NCBI RefSeq assembly: GCF_040115645.1
Contig: NW_027096017.1
Coordinates: 930,001-994,000, forward strand
DNA from: Euwallacea fornicatus
Taxonomy: Eukaryota > Arthropoda > Insecta > Coleoptera > Curculionidae
Reading direction: 5' to 3'
Length of the DNA stretch: 64,000 nucleotides
Every line of letters starts with the position of its first letter. The stretch's first letter is position 1. Below, in pieces: positions 54,028 to 64,000 of the stretch. Both the position numbers and the translations under genes were made by a program. The notes beneath the pieces were generated by a model. It saw nothing but the letters and a program-made list of their open reading frames with translations, made no database searches and was not told the DNA's origin.

Positions 54028-57000
54028 ATCTCAAAATTTGTGTGTTTGAGCACGTAAAGTACTATTTTTCTTGGAAATTCAACAAGATGCAATAATGATG
54101 TGGTGAGACATCTTAAAGATCTCGTCGAGCTGATTAATTTGACACTTCGTTTAACAAATTTGGTCCTCATTTGCCGAAGTTTTCAAGCTTCAAATTTTGG
54201 AAAGTCTCAAAAGTTGTGTGTTTGAGCACGTAAAGTACTATTTTTCTTGGAAATTCAACAAGATGCAATAATGATGTGTTGTGGCATCTTCAAACTCTAG
54301 TCGAGCTGATTAATTTCACACTTTGTTTAACAAATTTGGTCCTCATTTGCCGAAGTTATCGAGCTTCAAAGTTTGAAAAGTATCAAAAGTTGTGTGTTTG
54401 AGCACATAAAGTACTATTTTTCTTGGAAATTCAACAAGATGCAATAATGATGTGGTGAGACATCTTAAAGATCTCGTCGAGCTGATTAATTTGACACTTC
54501 GTTTAACAAATTTGGTCCTCATTTGCCGAAGTTTTCAAGCTTCAAATTTTGGAAAGTCTCAAAAGTTGTGTGTTTGAACACGTAAAGTACTATTTTTCTT
54601 GGAAATTCAACAAGATGCAATAATGATGTGGTGAGACATCTTAAAGATCTCGTCGAGCTGATTAATTTGACACTTCGTTTAACAAATTTGGTCCTCATTT
54701 GCCGAAGTTTTCAAGCTTCAAATTTTGGAAAGTCTCAAAAGTTGTGTGTTTGAACACGTAAAGTACTATTTTTCTTGGAAATTCAACAAGATGCAATAAT
54801 GATGTGTTGTGGCATCTTCAAACTCTAGTCGAGCTGATTAATTTGACACTTCGTTTAACAAATTTGGTCCTCATTTGCCGAAGTTTTCAAGCTTCAAATT
54901 TTGGAAAGTCTCAAAAGTTGTGTGTTTGAGCACGTAAAGTACTATTTTTCTTGGAAATTCAACAAGATGCAATAATGATGTGTTGTGGCATCTTCAAACT
55001 CTAGTCGAGCTGATTAATTTCACACTTTGTTTAACAAATTTGGTCCTCATTTGCCGAAGTTATCGAGCTTCAAAGTTTGAAAAGTCTCAAAAGTTGTGTG
55101 TTTCAGCACATAAAGTACTATTTTTCTTGGAAATTCAACAAGATGCAATAATGATGTGGTGAGACATCTTAAAGATCTCGTCGAGCTGATTAATTTGACA
55201 CTTCGTTTAACAAATTTGGTCCTCATTTGCCGAAGTTTTCAAGCTTCAAATTTTGGAAAGTCTCAAAAGTTGTGTGTTTGAGCACGTAAAGTACTATTTT
55301 TCTTGGAAATTCAACAAGATGCAATAATGATGTGGTGAGACATCTTAAAGATCTCGTCGAGCTGATTAATTTGACACTTCGTTTAACAAATTTGGTCCTC
55401 ATTTGCCGAAGTTTTCAAGCTTCAAATTTTGGAAAGTCTCAAAAGTTGTGTGTTTGAGCACGTAAAGTACTATTTTTCTTGGAAATTCAACAAGATGCAA
55501 TAATGATGTGTTGTGGCATCTTCAAACTCTAGTCGAGCTGATTAATTTCACACTTTGTTTAACAAATTTGGTCCTCATTTGCCGAAGTTATCGAGCTTCA
55601 AAGTTTGAAAAGTATCAAAAGTTGTGTGTTTGAGCACATAAAGTACTATTTTTCTTGGAAATTCAACAAGATGCAATAATGATGTGGTGAGACATCTTAA
55701 AGATCTCGTCGAGCTGATTAATTTGACACTTCGTTTAACAAATTTGGTCCTCATTTGCCGAAGTTTTCAAGCTTCAAATTTTGGAAAGTCTCAAAAGTTG
55801 TGTGTTTGAACACGTAAAGTACTATTTTTCTTGGAAATTCAACAAGATGCAATAATGATGTGGTGAGACATCTTAAAGATCTCGTCGAGCTGATTAATTT
55901 GACACTTCGTTTAACAAATTTGGTCCTCATTTGCCGAAGTTTTCAAGCTTCAAATTTTGGAAAATCTCAAAATTTGTGTGTTTGAGCACGTAAAGTACTA
56001 TTTTTCTTGGAAATTCAACAAGATGCAATAATGATGTGGTGAGACATCTTAAAGATCTCGTCGAGCTGATTAATTTGACACTTCGTTTAACAAATTTGGT
56101 CCTCATTTGCCGAAGTTTTCAAGCTTCAAATTTTGGAAAGTCTCAAAAGTTGTGTGTTTGAGCACGTAAAGTACTATTTTTCTTGGAAATTCAACAAGAT
56201 GCAATAATGATGTGTTGTGGCATCTTCAAACTCTAGTCGAGCTGATTAATTTCACACTTTGTTTAACAAATTTGGTCCTCATTTGCCGAAGTTATCGAGC
56301 TTCAAAGTTTGAAAAGTATCAAAAGTTGTGTGTTTGAGCACATAAAGTACTATTTTTCTTGGAAATTCAACAAGATGCAATAATGATGTGGTGAGACATC
56401 TTAAAGATCTCGTCGAGCTGATTAATTTGACACTTCGTTTAACAAATTTGGTCCTCATTTGCCGAAGTTTTCAAGCTTCAAATTTTGGAAAGTCTCAAAA
56501 GTTGTGTGTTTGAACACGTAAAGTACTATTTTTCTTGGAAATTCAACAAGATGCAATAATGATGTGGTGAGACATCTTAAAGATCTCGTCGAGCTGATTA
56601 ATTTGACACTTCGTTTAACAAATTTGGTCCTCATTTGCCGAAGTTTTCAAGCTTCAAATTTTGGAAAGTCTCAAAAGTTGTGTGTTTGAGCACGTAAAGT
56701 ACTATTTTTCTTGGAAATTCAACAAGATGCAATAATGATGTGGTGAGACATCTTAAAGATCTCGTCGAGCTGATTAATTTGACACTTCGTTTAACAAATT
56801 TGGTCCTCATTTGCCGAAGTTTTCAAGCTTCAAATTTTGGAAAGTCTCAAAAGTTGTGTGTTTGAGCACGTAAAGTACTATTTTTCTTGGAAATTCAACA
56901 AGATGCAATAATGATGTGTTGTGGCATCTTCAAACTCTAGTCGAGCTGATTAATTTCACACTTTGTTTAACAAATTTGGTCCTCATTTGCCGAAGTTATC

Positions 57001-57046
57001 GAGCTTCAAAGTTTGAAAAGTATCAAAAGTTGTGTGTTTGAGCACA

Positions 57047-58381
57047 TAAAGTACTATTTTTCTTGGAAATTCAACAAGATGCAATAATGATGTGGTGAGA
57101 CATCTTAAAGATCTCGTCGAGCTGATTAATTTGACACTTCGTTTAACAAATTTGGTCCTCAGTTGCCGAAGTTTTCAAGCTTCAAATTTTGGAAAGTCTC
57201 AAAAGTTGTGTGTTTGAGCACGTAAAGTACTATTTTTCTTGGAAATTCAACAAGATGCAATAATGATGTGTTGTGGCATCTTCAAACTCTAGTCGAGCTG
57301 ATTAATTTCACACTTTGTTTAACAAATTTGGTCCTCATTTGCCGAAGTTATCGAGCTTCAAAGTTTGAAAAGTATCAAAAGTTGTGTGTTTGAGCACATA
57401 AAGTACTATTTTTCTTGGAAATTCAACAAGATGCAATAATGATGTGGTGAGACATCTTAAAGATCTCGTCGAGCTGATTAATTTGACACTTCGTTTAACA
57501 AATTTGGTCCTCATTTGCCGAAGTTTTCAAGCTTCAAATTTTGGAAAGTCTCAAAAGTTGTGTGTTTGAACACGTAAAGTACTATTTTTCTTGGAAATTC
57601 AACAAGATGCAATAATGATGTGGTGAGACATCTTAAAGATCTCGTCGAGCTGATTAATTTGACACTTCGTTTAACAAATTTGGTCCTCATTTGCCGAAGT
57701 TTTCAAGCTTCAAATTTTGGAAAATCTCAAAATTTGTGTGTTTGAGCACGTAAAGTACTATTTTTCTTGGAAATTCAACAAGATGCAATAATGATGTGGT
57801 GAGACATCTTAAAGATCTCGTCGAGCTGATTAATTTGACACTTCGTTTAACAAATTTGGTCCTCATTTGCCGAAGTTTTCAAGCTTCAAATTTTGGAAAG
57901 TCTCAAAAGTTGTGTGTTTGAACACGTAAAGTACTATTTTTCTTGGAAATTCAACAAGATGCAATAATGATGTGGTGAGACATCTTAAAGATCTCGTCGA
58001 GCTGATTAATTTGACACTTCGTTTAACAAATTTGGTCCTCATTTGCCGAAGTTTTCAAGCTTCAAATTTTGGAAAGTCTCAAAAGTTGTGTGTTTGAGCA
58101 TATAAAGTACTATTTTTCTTGGAAATTCAACAAGATGCAATAATGATGTGTTGTGACATCTTCAAACTCTCGTCGAGCTGATTAATTTCACACTTTGTTT
58201 AACAAATTTGGTCCTCATTTGCCAAAGTTATCGAGCTTCAAAGTTTGAAAAGTCACAAAATATGTGTGTTTGAGCACATAAAGTACTATTTTTCTTGGAA
58301 ATTCAACAAGATGCAATAATGATGTGCTGAGACATCTTAAAGATCTCGTCGAGCTGATTAATTTGACACTTCGTTTAACAA
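57047..58381 (+). repeat. 8-monomer (1,408-bp) tandem duplication, copy 1
   Basis: This 1,335-bp stretch matches 58455-59789 at an offset of 1,408 bp (8 monomers). No differences were found by eye. Marks are cctcagttgcc (57161, 58569), aaaatctcaaaatttg (57721, 59129), gagcatata (58096, 59504), and a D-E doublet with gtgctgagac. The left edge is gagcacata versus gagcacgta (57046, 58454). The right edge is aacaaatttgg versus aacaactttgg (58382, 59790). Confidence 0.85.
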
Positions 58382-58454
58382 ATTTGGTCCTCATTTGCCG
58401 AAGTTTTCAAGCTTCAAATTTTGGAAAGTCTCAAAAGTTGTGTGTTTGAGCACG

Positions 58455-59789
58455 TAAAGTACTATTTTTCTTGGAAATTCAACAAGATGCAATAATGATG
58501 TGGTGAGACATCTTAAAGATCTCGTCGAGCTGATTAATTTGACACTTCGTTTAACAAATTTGGTCCTCAGTTGCCGAAGTTTTCAAGCTTCAAATTTTGG
58601 AAAGTCTCAAAAGTTGTGTGTTTGAGCACGTAAAGTACTATTTTTCTTGGAAATTCAACAAGATGCAATAATGATGTGTTGTGGCATCTTCAAACTCTAG
58701 TCGAGCTGATTAATTTCACACTTTGTTTAACAAATTTGGTCCTCATTTGCCGAAGTTATCGAGCTTCAAAGTTTGAAAAGTATCAAAAGTTGTGTGTTTG
58801 AGCACATAAAGTACTATTTTTCTTGGAAATTCAACAAGATGCAATAATGATGTGGTGAGACATCTTAAAGATCTCGTCGAGCTGATTAATTTGACACTTC
58901 GTTTAACAAATTTGGTCCTCATTTGCCGAAGTTTTCAAGCTTCAAATTTTGGAAAGTCTCAAAAGTTGTGTGTTTGAACACGTAAAGTACTATTTTTCTT
59001 GGAAATTCAACAAGATGCAATAATGATGTGGTGAGACATCTTAAAGATCTCGTCGAGCTGATTAATTTGACACTTCGTTTAACAAATTTGGTCCTCATTT
59101 GCCGAAGTTTTCAAGCTTCAAATTTTGGAAAATCTCAAAATTTGTGTGTTTGAGCACGTAAAGTACTATTTTTCTTGGAAATTCAACAAGATGCAATAAT
59201 GATGTGGTGAGACATCTTAAAGATCTCGTCGAGCTGATTAATTTGACACTTCGTTTAACAAATTTGGTCCTCATTTGCCGAAGTTTTCAAGCTTCAAATT
59301 TTGGAAAGTCTCAAAAGTTGTGTGTTTGAACACGTAAAGTACTATTTTTCTTGGAAATTCAACAAGATGCAATAATGATGTGGTGAGACATCTTAAAGAT
59401 CTCGTCGAGCTGATTAATTTGACACTTCGTTTAACAAATTTGGTCCTCATTTGCCGAAGTTTTCAAGCTTCAAATTTTGGAAAGTCTCAAAAGTTGTGTG
59501 TTTGAGCATATAAAGTACTATTTTTCTTGGAAATTCAACAAGATGCAATAATGATGTGTTGTGACATCTTCAAACTCTCGTCGAGCTGATTAATTTCACA
59601 CTTTGTTTAACAAATTTGGTCCTCATTTGCCAAAGTTATCGAGCTTCAAAGTTTGAAAAGTCACAAAATATGTGTGTTTGAGCACATAAAGTACTATTTT
59701 TCTTGGAAATTCAACAAGATGCAATAATGATGTGCTGAGACATCTTAAAGATCTCGTCGAGCTGATTAATTTGACACTTCGTTTAACAA
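58455..59789 (+). repeat. 8-monomer (1,408-bp) tandem duplication, copy 2
   Basis: This is the partner of 57047-58381. The cctcagttgcc mark occurs only at 51177, 57161 and 58569. The first gap is 5,984 bp (34 monomers) and the second is 1,408 bp, so a mark that arose once has been copied at two scales. Immediately to the right lies the 12-monomer duplication that fills the window end. Confidence 0.85.
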
Positions 59790-61846
59790 CTTTGGTCTTC
59801 ATTTGCCGAAGTTTTCAAGCTTCAAATTTTGGAAAGTCTCAAAAGTTGTGTGTTTGAGCACGTAAAGTACTATTTTTCTTGGAAATTCAACAAGATGCAA
59901 TAATGATGTGGTGAGACATCTTAAAGATCTCGTCGAGCTGATTAATTTGACACTTCGTTTAACAAATTTGGTCCTCATTTGCCGAAGTTTTCAGGCTTCA
60001 AATTTTGGAAAGTCTCAAAAGTTGTGTGTTTGAGCACGTAAAGTACTATTTTTCTTGGAAATTCAACAAGATGCAATAATGATGTGTTGTGGCATCTTCA
60101 AACTCTCGTCGAGCTGATTAATTTCACACTTTGTTTAACAAATTTGGTCCTCATTTGCCGAAGTTATCGAGCTTCAAAGTTTGGAAAGTCTCAAAAGTTG
60201 TGTGTTTGAACACGTAAAGTACTATTTTTCTTGGAAATTCAACAAGATGCAATAATGATGTGTTGTGGCATCTTCAAACTCTCGTCGAGCTGATTAATTT
60301 CACACTTTGTTTAACAAATTTGGTCCTCATTTGCCAAAGTTATCGAGCTTCAAAGTTTGAAAAGTCACAAAATATGTGTGTTTGAGCACATAAAGTACTA
60401 TTTTTCTTGGAAATTCAACAAGATGCAATAATGATGTGGTGAGACATCTTAAAGATCTCGTCGAGCTGATTAATTTGACACTTCGTTTAACAAATTTGGT
60501 CCTCATTTGCCGAAGTTTTCAAGCTTCAAATTTTTGAAAGTCTCAAAAGTTGTGTGTTTGAACACGTAAAGTACTATTTTTCTTGGAAATTCAACAAGAT
60601 GCAATAATGATGTGGTGAGACATCTTAAAGATCTCGTCGAGCTGATTAATTTGACACTTCGTTTAACAAATTTGGTCCTCATTTGCCGAAGTTTTCAGGC
60701 TTCAAATTTTGGAAAGTCTCAAAAGTTGTGTGTTTGAGCACGTAAAGTACTATTTTTCTTGGAAATTCAACAAGATGCAATAATGATGTGTTGTGGCATC
60801 TTCAAACTCTCGTCGAGCTGATTAATTTCACACTTTGTTTAACAAATTTGGTCCTCATTTGCCGAAGTTATCGAGCTTCAAAGTTTGGAAAGTCTCAAAA
60901 GTTGTGTGTTTGAACACGTAAAGTACTATTTTTCTTGGAAATTCAACAAGATGCAATAATGATGTGCTGAGACATCTTAAAGATCTCGTCGAGCTGATTA
61001 ATTTGACACTTCGTTTAACAACTTTGGTCCTCATTTGCCGAAGTTTTCAGGCTTCAAATTTTGGAAAGTCTCAAAAGTTGTGTGTTTGAGCACGTAAAGT
61101 ACTATTTTTCTTGGAAATTCAACAAGATGCAATAATGATGTGTTGTGGCATCTTCAAACTCTAGTCGAGCTGATTAATTTCACACTTTGTTTAACAAATT
61201 TGGTCCTCATTTGCCGAAGTTATCGAGCTTCAAAGTTTGAAAAGTATCAATAGTTGTGTGTTTGAGCACATAAAGTACTATTTTTCTTGGAAATTCAACA
61301 AGATGCAATAATGATGTGGTGAGACATCTTAAAGATCTCGTCGAGCTGATTAATTTCACGCTTTGTTTAACAAATTCGGTCCTCATTTGCCGAAGTTATT
61401 GAGCTTCAAATTTTGAAAAGTCTCAAAAGTTGTGTGTTTGAGCATATAAAGTACTATTTTTCTTGGAAATTCAACAAGATGCAATAATGATGTGTTGTGA
61501 CATCTTCAAACTCTCGTCGAGCTGATTAATTTCACACTTTGTTTAACAAATTTGGTCCTCATTTGCCAAAGTTATCGAGCTTCAAAGTTTGAAAAGTCAC
61601 AAAATATGTGTGTTTGAGCACATAAAGTACTATTTTTCTTGGAAATTCAACAAGATGCAATAATGATGTGCTAAGACATCTTAAAGATCTCGTCGAGCTG
61701 ATTAATTTGACACTTCGTTTAACAACTTTGGTCTTCATTTGCCGAAGTTTTCAAGCTTCAAATTTTGGAAAGTCTCAAAAGTTGTGTGTTTGAGCACGTA
61801 AAGTACTATTTTTCTTGGAAATTCAACAAGATGCAATAATGATGTG
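59687..61846 (+). repeat. 12-monomer (2,112-bp) tandem duplication, copy 1
   Basis: Bases 59687-61846 equal 61799-63958 at an offset of 2,112 bp (12 monomers), with no difference found by eye. Shared private marks include aacaactttggtcttc, caaatttttgaaag, ttttcaggcttc, aatagttgtg (61249, 63361), an A/C chimera with cacgctttg + attcgg, and gtgctaagacatc (61671, 63783). The left edge is gagcacata (59686) versus gagcacgta (61798). The right edge is gtgct (61847) versus gtgtt (63959). Confidence 0.87.
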
Positions 61847-63958
61847 CTGAGACATCTTAAAGATCTCGTCGAGCTGATTAATTTGACACTTCGTTTAACA
61901 ACTTTGGTCTTCATTTGCCGAAGTTTTCAAGCTTCAAATTTTGGAAAGTCTCAAAAGTTGTGTGTTTGAGCACGTAAAGTACTATTTTTCTTGGAAATTC
62001 AACAAGATGCAATAATGATGTGGTGAGACATCTTAAAGATCTCGTCGAGCTGATTAATTTGACACTTCGTTTAACAAATTTGGTCCTCATTTGCCGAAGT
62101 TTTCAGGCTTCAAATTTTGGAAAGTCTCAAAAGTTGTGTGTTTGAGCACGTAAAGTACTATTTTTCTTGGAAATTCAACAAGATGCAATAATGATGTGTT
62201 GTGGCATCTTCAAACTCTCGTCGAGCTGATTAATTTCACACTTTGTTTAACAAATTTGGTCCTCATTTGCCGAAGTTATCGAGCTTCAAAGTTTGGAAAG
62301 TCTCAAAAGTTGTGTGTTTGAACACGTAAAGTACTATTTTTCTTGGAAATTCAACAAGATGCAATAATGATGTGTTGTGGCATCTTCAAACTCTCGTCGA
62401 GCTGATTAATTTCACACTTTGTTTAACAAATTTGGTCCTCATTTGCCAAAGTTATCGAGCTTCAAAGTTTGAAAAGTCACAAAATATGTGTGTTTGAGCA
62501 CATAAAGTACTATTTTTCTTGGAAATTCAACAAGATGCAATAATGATGTGGTGAGACATCTTAAAGATCTCGTCGAGCTGATTAATTTGACACTTCGTTT
62601 AACAAATTTGGTCCTCATTTGCCGAAGTTTTCAAGCTTCAAATTTTTGAAAGTCTCAAAAGTTGTGTGTTTGAACACGTAAAGTACTATTTTTCTTGGAA
62701 ATTCAACAAGATGCAATAATGATGTGGTGAGACATCTTAAAGATCTCGTCGAGCTGATTAATTTGACACTTCGTTTAACAAATTTGGTCCTCATTTGCCG
62801 AAGTTTTCAGGCTTCAAATTTTGGAAAGTCTCAAAAGTTGTGTGTTTGAGCACGTAAAGTACTATTTTTCTTGGAAATTCAACAAGATGCAATAATGATG
62901 TGTTGTGGCATCTTCAAACTCTCGTCGAGCTGATTAATTTCACACTTTGTTTAACAAATTTGGTCCTCATTTGCCGAAGTTATCGAGCTTCAAAGTTTGG
63001 AAAGTCTCAAAAGTTGTGTGTTTGAACACGTAAAGTACTATTTTTCTTGGAAATTCAACAAGATGCAATAATGATGTGCTGAGACATCTTAAAGATCTCG
63101 TCGAGCTGATTAATTTGACACTTCGTTTAACAACTTTGGTCCTCATTTGCCGAAGTTTTCAGGCTTCAAATTTTGGAAAGTCTCAAAAGTTGTGTGTTTG
63201 AGCACGTAAAGTACTATTTTTCTTGGAAATTCAACAAGATGCAATAATGATGTGTTGTGGCATCTTCAAACTCTAGTCGAGCTGATTAATTTCACACTTT
63301 GTTTAACAAATTTGGTCCTCATTTGCCGAAGTTATCGAGCTTCAAAGTTTGAAAAGTATCAATAGTTGTGTGTTTGAGCACATAAAGTACTATTTTTCTT
63401 GGAAATTCAACAAGATGCAATAATGATGTGGTGAGACATCTTAAAGATCTCGTCGAGCTGATTAATTTCACGCTTTGTTTAACAAATTCGGTCCTCATTT
63501 GCCGAAGTTATTGAGCTTCAAATTTTGAAAAGTCTCAAAAGTTGTGTGTTTGAGCATATAAAGTACTATTTTTCTTGGAAATTCAACAAGATGCAATAAT
63601 GATGTGTTGTGACATCTTCAAACTCTCGTCGAGCTGATTAATTTCACACTTTGTTTAACAAATTTGGTCCTCATTTGCCAAAGTTATCGAGCTTCAAAGT
63701 TTGAAAAGTCACAAAATATGTGTGTTTGAGCACATAAAGTACTATTTTTCTTGGAAATTCAACAAGATGCAATAATGATGTGCTAAGACATCTTAAAGAT
63801 CTCGTCGAGCTGATTAATTTGACACTTCGTTTAACAACTTTGGTCTTCATTTGCCGAAGTTTTCAAGCTTCAAATTTTGGAAAGTCTCAAAAGTTGTGTG
63901 TTTGAGCACGTAAAGTACTATTTTTCTTGGAAATTCAACAAGATGCAATAATGATGTG
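61799..63958 (+). repeat. 12-monomer (2,112-bp) tandem duplication, copy 2
   Basis: This is the second copy of the terminal block. It contains the order A (ttttcagg), B, D, E-like A (caaatttttgaaag), A (ttttcagg), B, gtgctgagac A (aactttgg), B (gtatcaatag), A/C chimera, catata B/D and gtgctaagac A. The array continues past its right edge as ordinary A/B satellite to the last base of the window. Confidence 0.86.
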
Positions 63959-64000
63959 TTGTGGCATCTTCAAACTCTAGTCGAGCTGATTAATTTCACA

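Larger units (their letters stand above)
1..64000 (+). repeat. 176-bp centromere-type tandem satellite array (Brassica CentBr/canrep-like)
   Basis: The entire window is a head-to-tail array of a 176-bp unit, about 363.6 copies in one orientation. Register was checked through the opening phrase at 1, 177, 353, every 2,640 bp (15 monomers) to 63361, and at 63889; all fall at 1 + n x 176. No unique sequence, transposon or inversion breaks it. Most monomers differ at only a few to about 15 positions. The first monomer is about 34% GC. Nearly invariant segments are monomer positions 26-70, 92-108 and 117-149; variation is concentrated at 71-91, 109-116 and 150-176. From memory, unit length, the AAGCTT site and sequence style match the 176-bp Brassica centromeric satellites, so a crucifer centromere is the likely source. 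The repeat nature is certain; the taxon and the centromeric role are inference. Both ends continue beyond the window. Confidence 0.98.

Noticed and set aside
54980..55162. 60-codon open frame
   Set aside because: It is caused by tgtttcagc in place of tgtttgagc at about 55101, which removes a TGA. It is a chance change in satellite.
1..64000. CRISPR array
   Set aside because: Repeats are regularly spaced, but there are no unique spacers: the entire 176 bp is repeated, and the unit is far longer than a CRISPR repeat plus spacer.
1..64000. Transposable element or LTR retrotransposon inside the array
   Set aside because: Register is unbroken, and I saw no terminal repeats, target-site duplications, polypurine tract, or long frames on either strand.
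1..64000. tRNA, 5S rRNA or other RNA genes arranged in tandem
   Set aside because: The monomer has no recognisable A/B box pair, tRNA fold or 5S internal control region, and it is AT-rich throughout.
1..64000. Arabidopsis-type 178-180-bp centromere satellite
   Set aside because: Unit length and sequence do not match what I recall of that family; the Brassica 176-bp type fits better.
1..64000. A novel gene-encoded defence or metabolic system
   Set aside because: There is no coding capacity beyond satellite read-through frames of 84 codons or fewer, so nothing in the window supports such a system.

Overview
The whole window is one uninterrupted head-to-tail satellite DNA array. The unit is exactly 176 bp. 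It repeats about 363.6 times on one strand, from the first base to the last, and both ends of the window lie inside the array. The phrase that opens the window (aaaagttgtgtgtttgagca) has its 364th occurrence at 63889, which is 1 + 363 x 176, so there is no net insertion or deletion across 64 kb. The first monomer is about 34% GC by hand count (60 of 176). I see no protein gene, RNA gene, transposon, CRISPR array or unique sequence.

The unit length, a HindIII site in a major class of monomers, and the sequence style match what I remember of the 176-bp HindIII centromeric satellites of Brassica (CentBr/canrep). A centromere or pericentromere of a Brassica-type crucifer is therefore the most likely source. 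This assignment rests on memory and was not checked by alignment.

Most monomers are built from two main variants, A and B, which differ at 15 positions (about 91% identity), plus C (attcgg + ttattgag) and a linked D-E doublet (gccaaag...gtcac followed by aaaatatg). Many monomers are A/B chimeras. The variants form irregular higher-order blocks created by local segmental duplications of whole numbers of monomers.

Layout: 1-10 kb has A, B and chimeric monomers with 6-, 7-, 11- and 20-monomer echoes. 10.0-12.0 kb is rich in C. 12.3-21.6 kb is mixed and includes a 6-monomer tandem duplication at 18.6-20.8 kb. 21.65-23.4 kb is a diverged patch of about 10 monomers with many private mutations. 23.4-29.4 kb is mixed, with echoes of 10-15 kb. 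29.8-40.2 kb is an 8,096-bp (46-monomer) duplication with a 23-monomer half period. 39.9-47.4 kb is a 3,696-bp (21-monomer) tandem duplication. 46.5-54.0 kb is a 4,576-bp (26-monomer) duplication. 54-59.8 kb has 8-, 10- and 11-monomer echoes. 59.7-64 kb is a 2,112-bp (12-monomer) tandem duplication.

No genes work together here. If there is a function, it is structural: a substrate for centromeric (CENH3) chromatin or heterochromatin, kept uniform by unequal exchange and gene conversion. The few short open frames are read-throughs of the satellite and are not annotated as genes.
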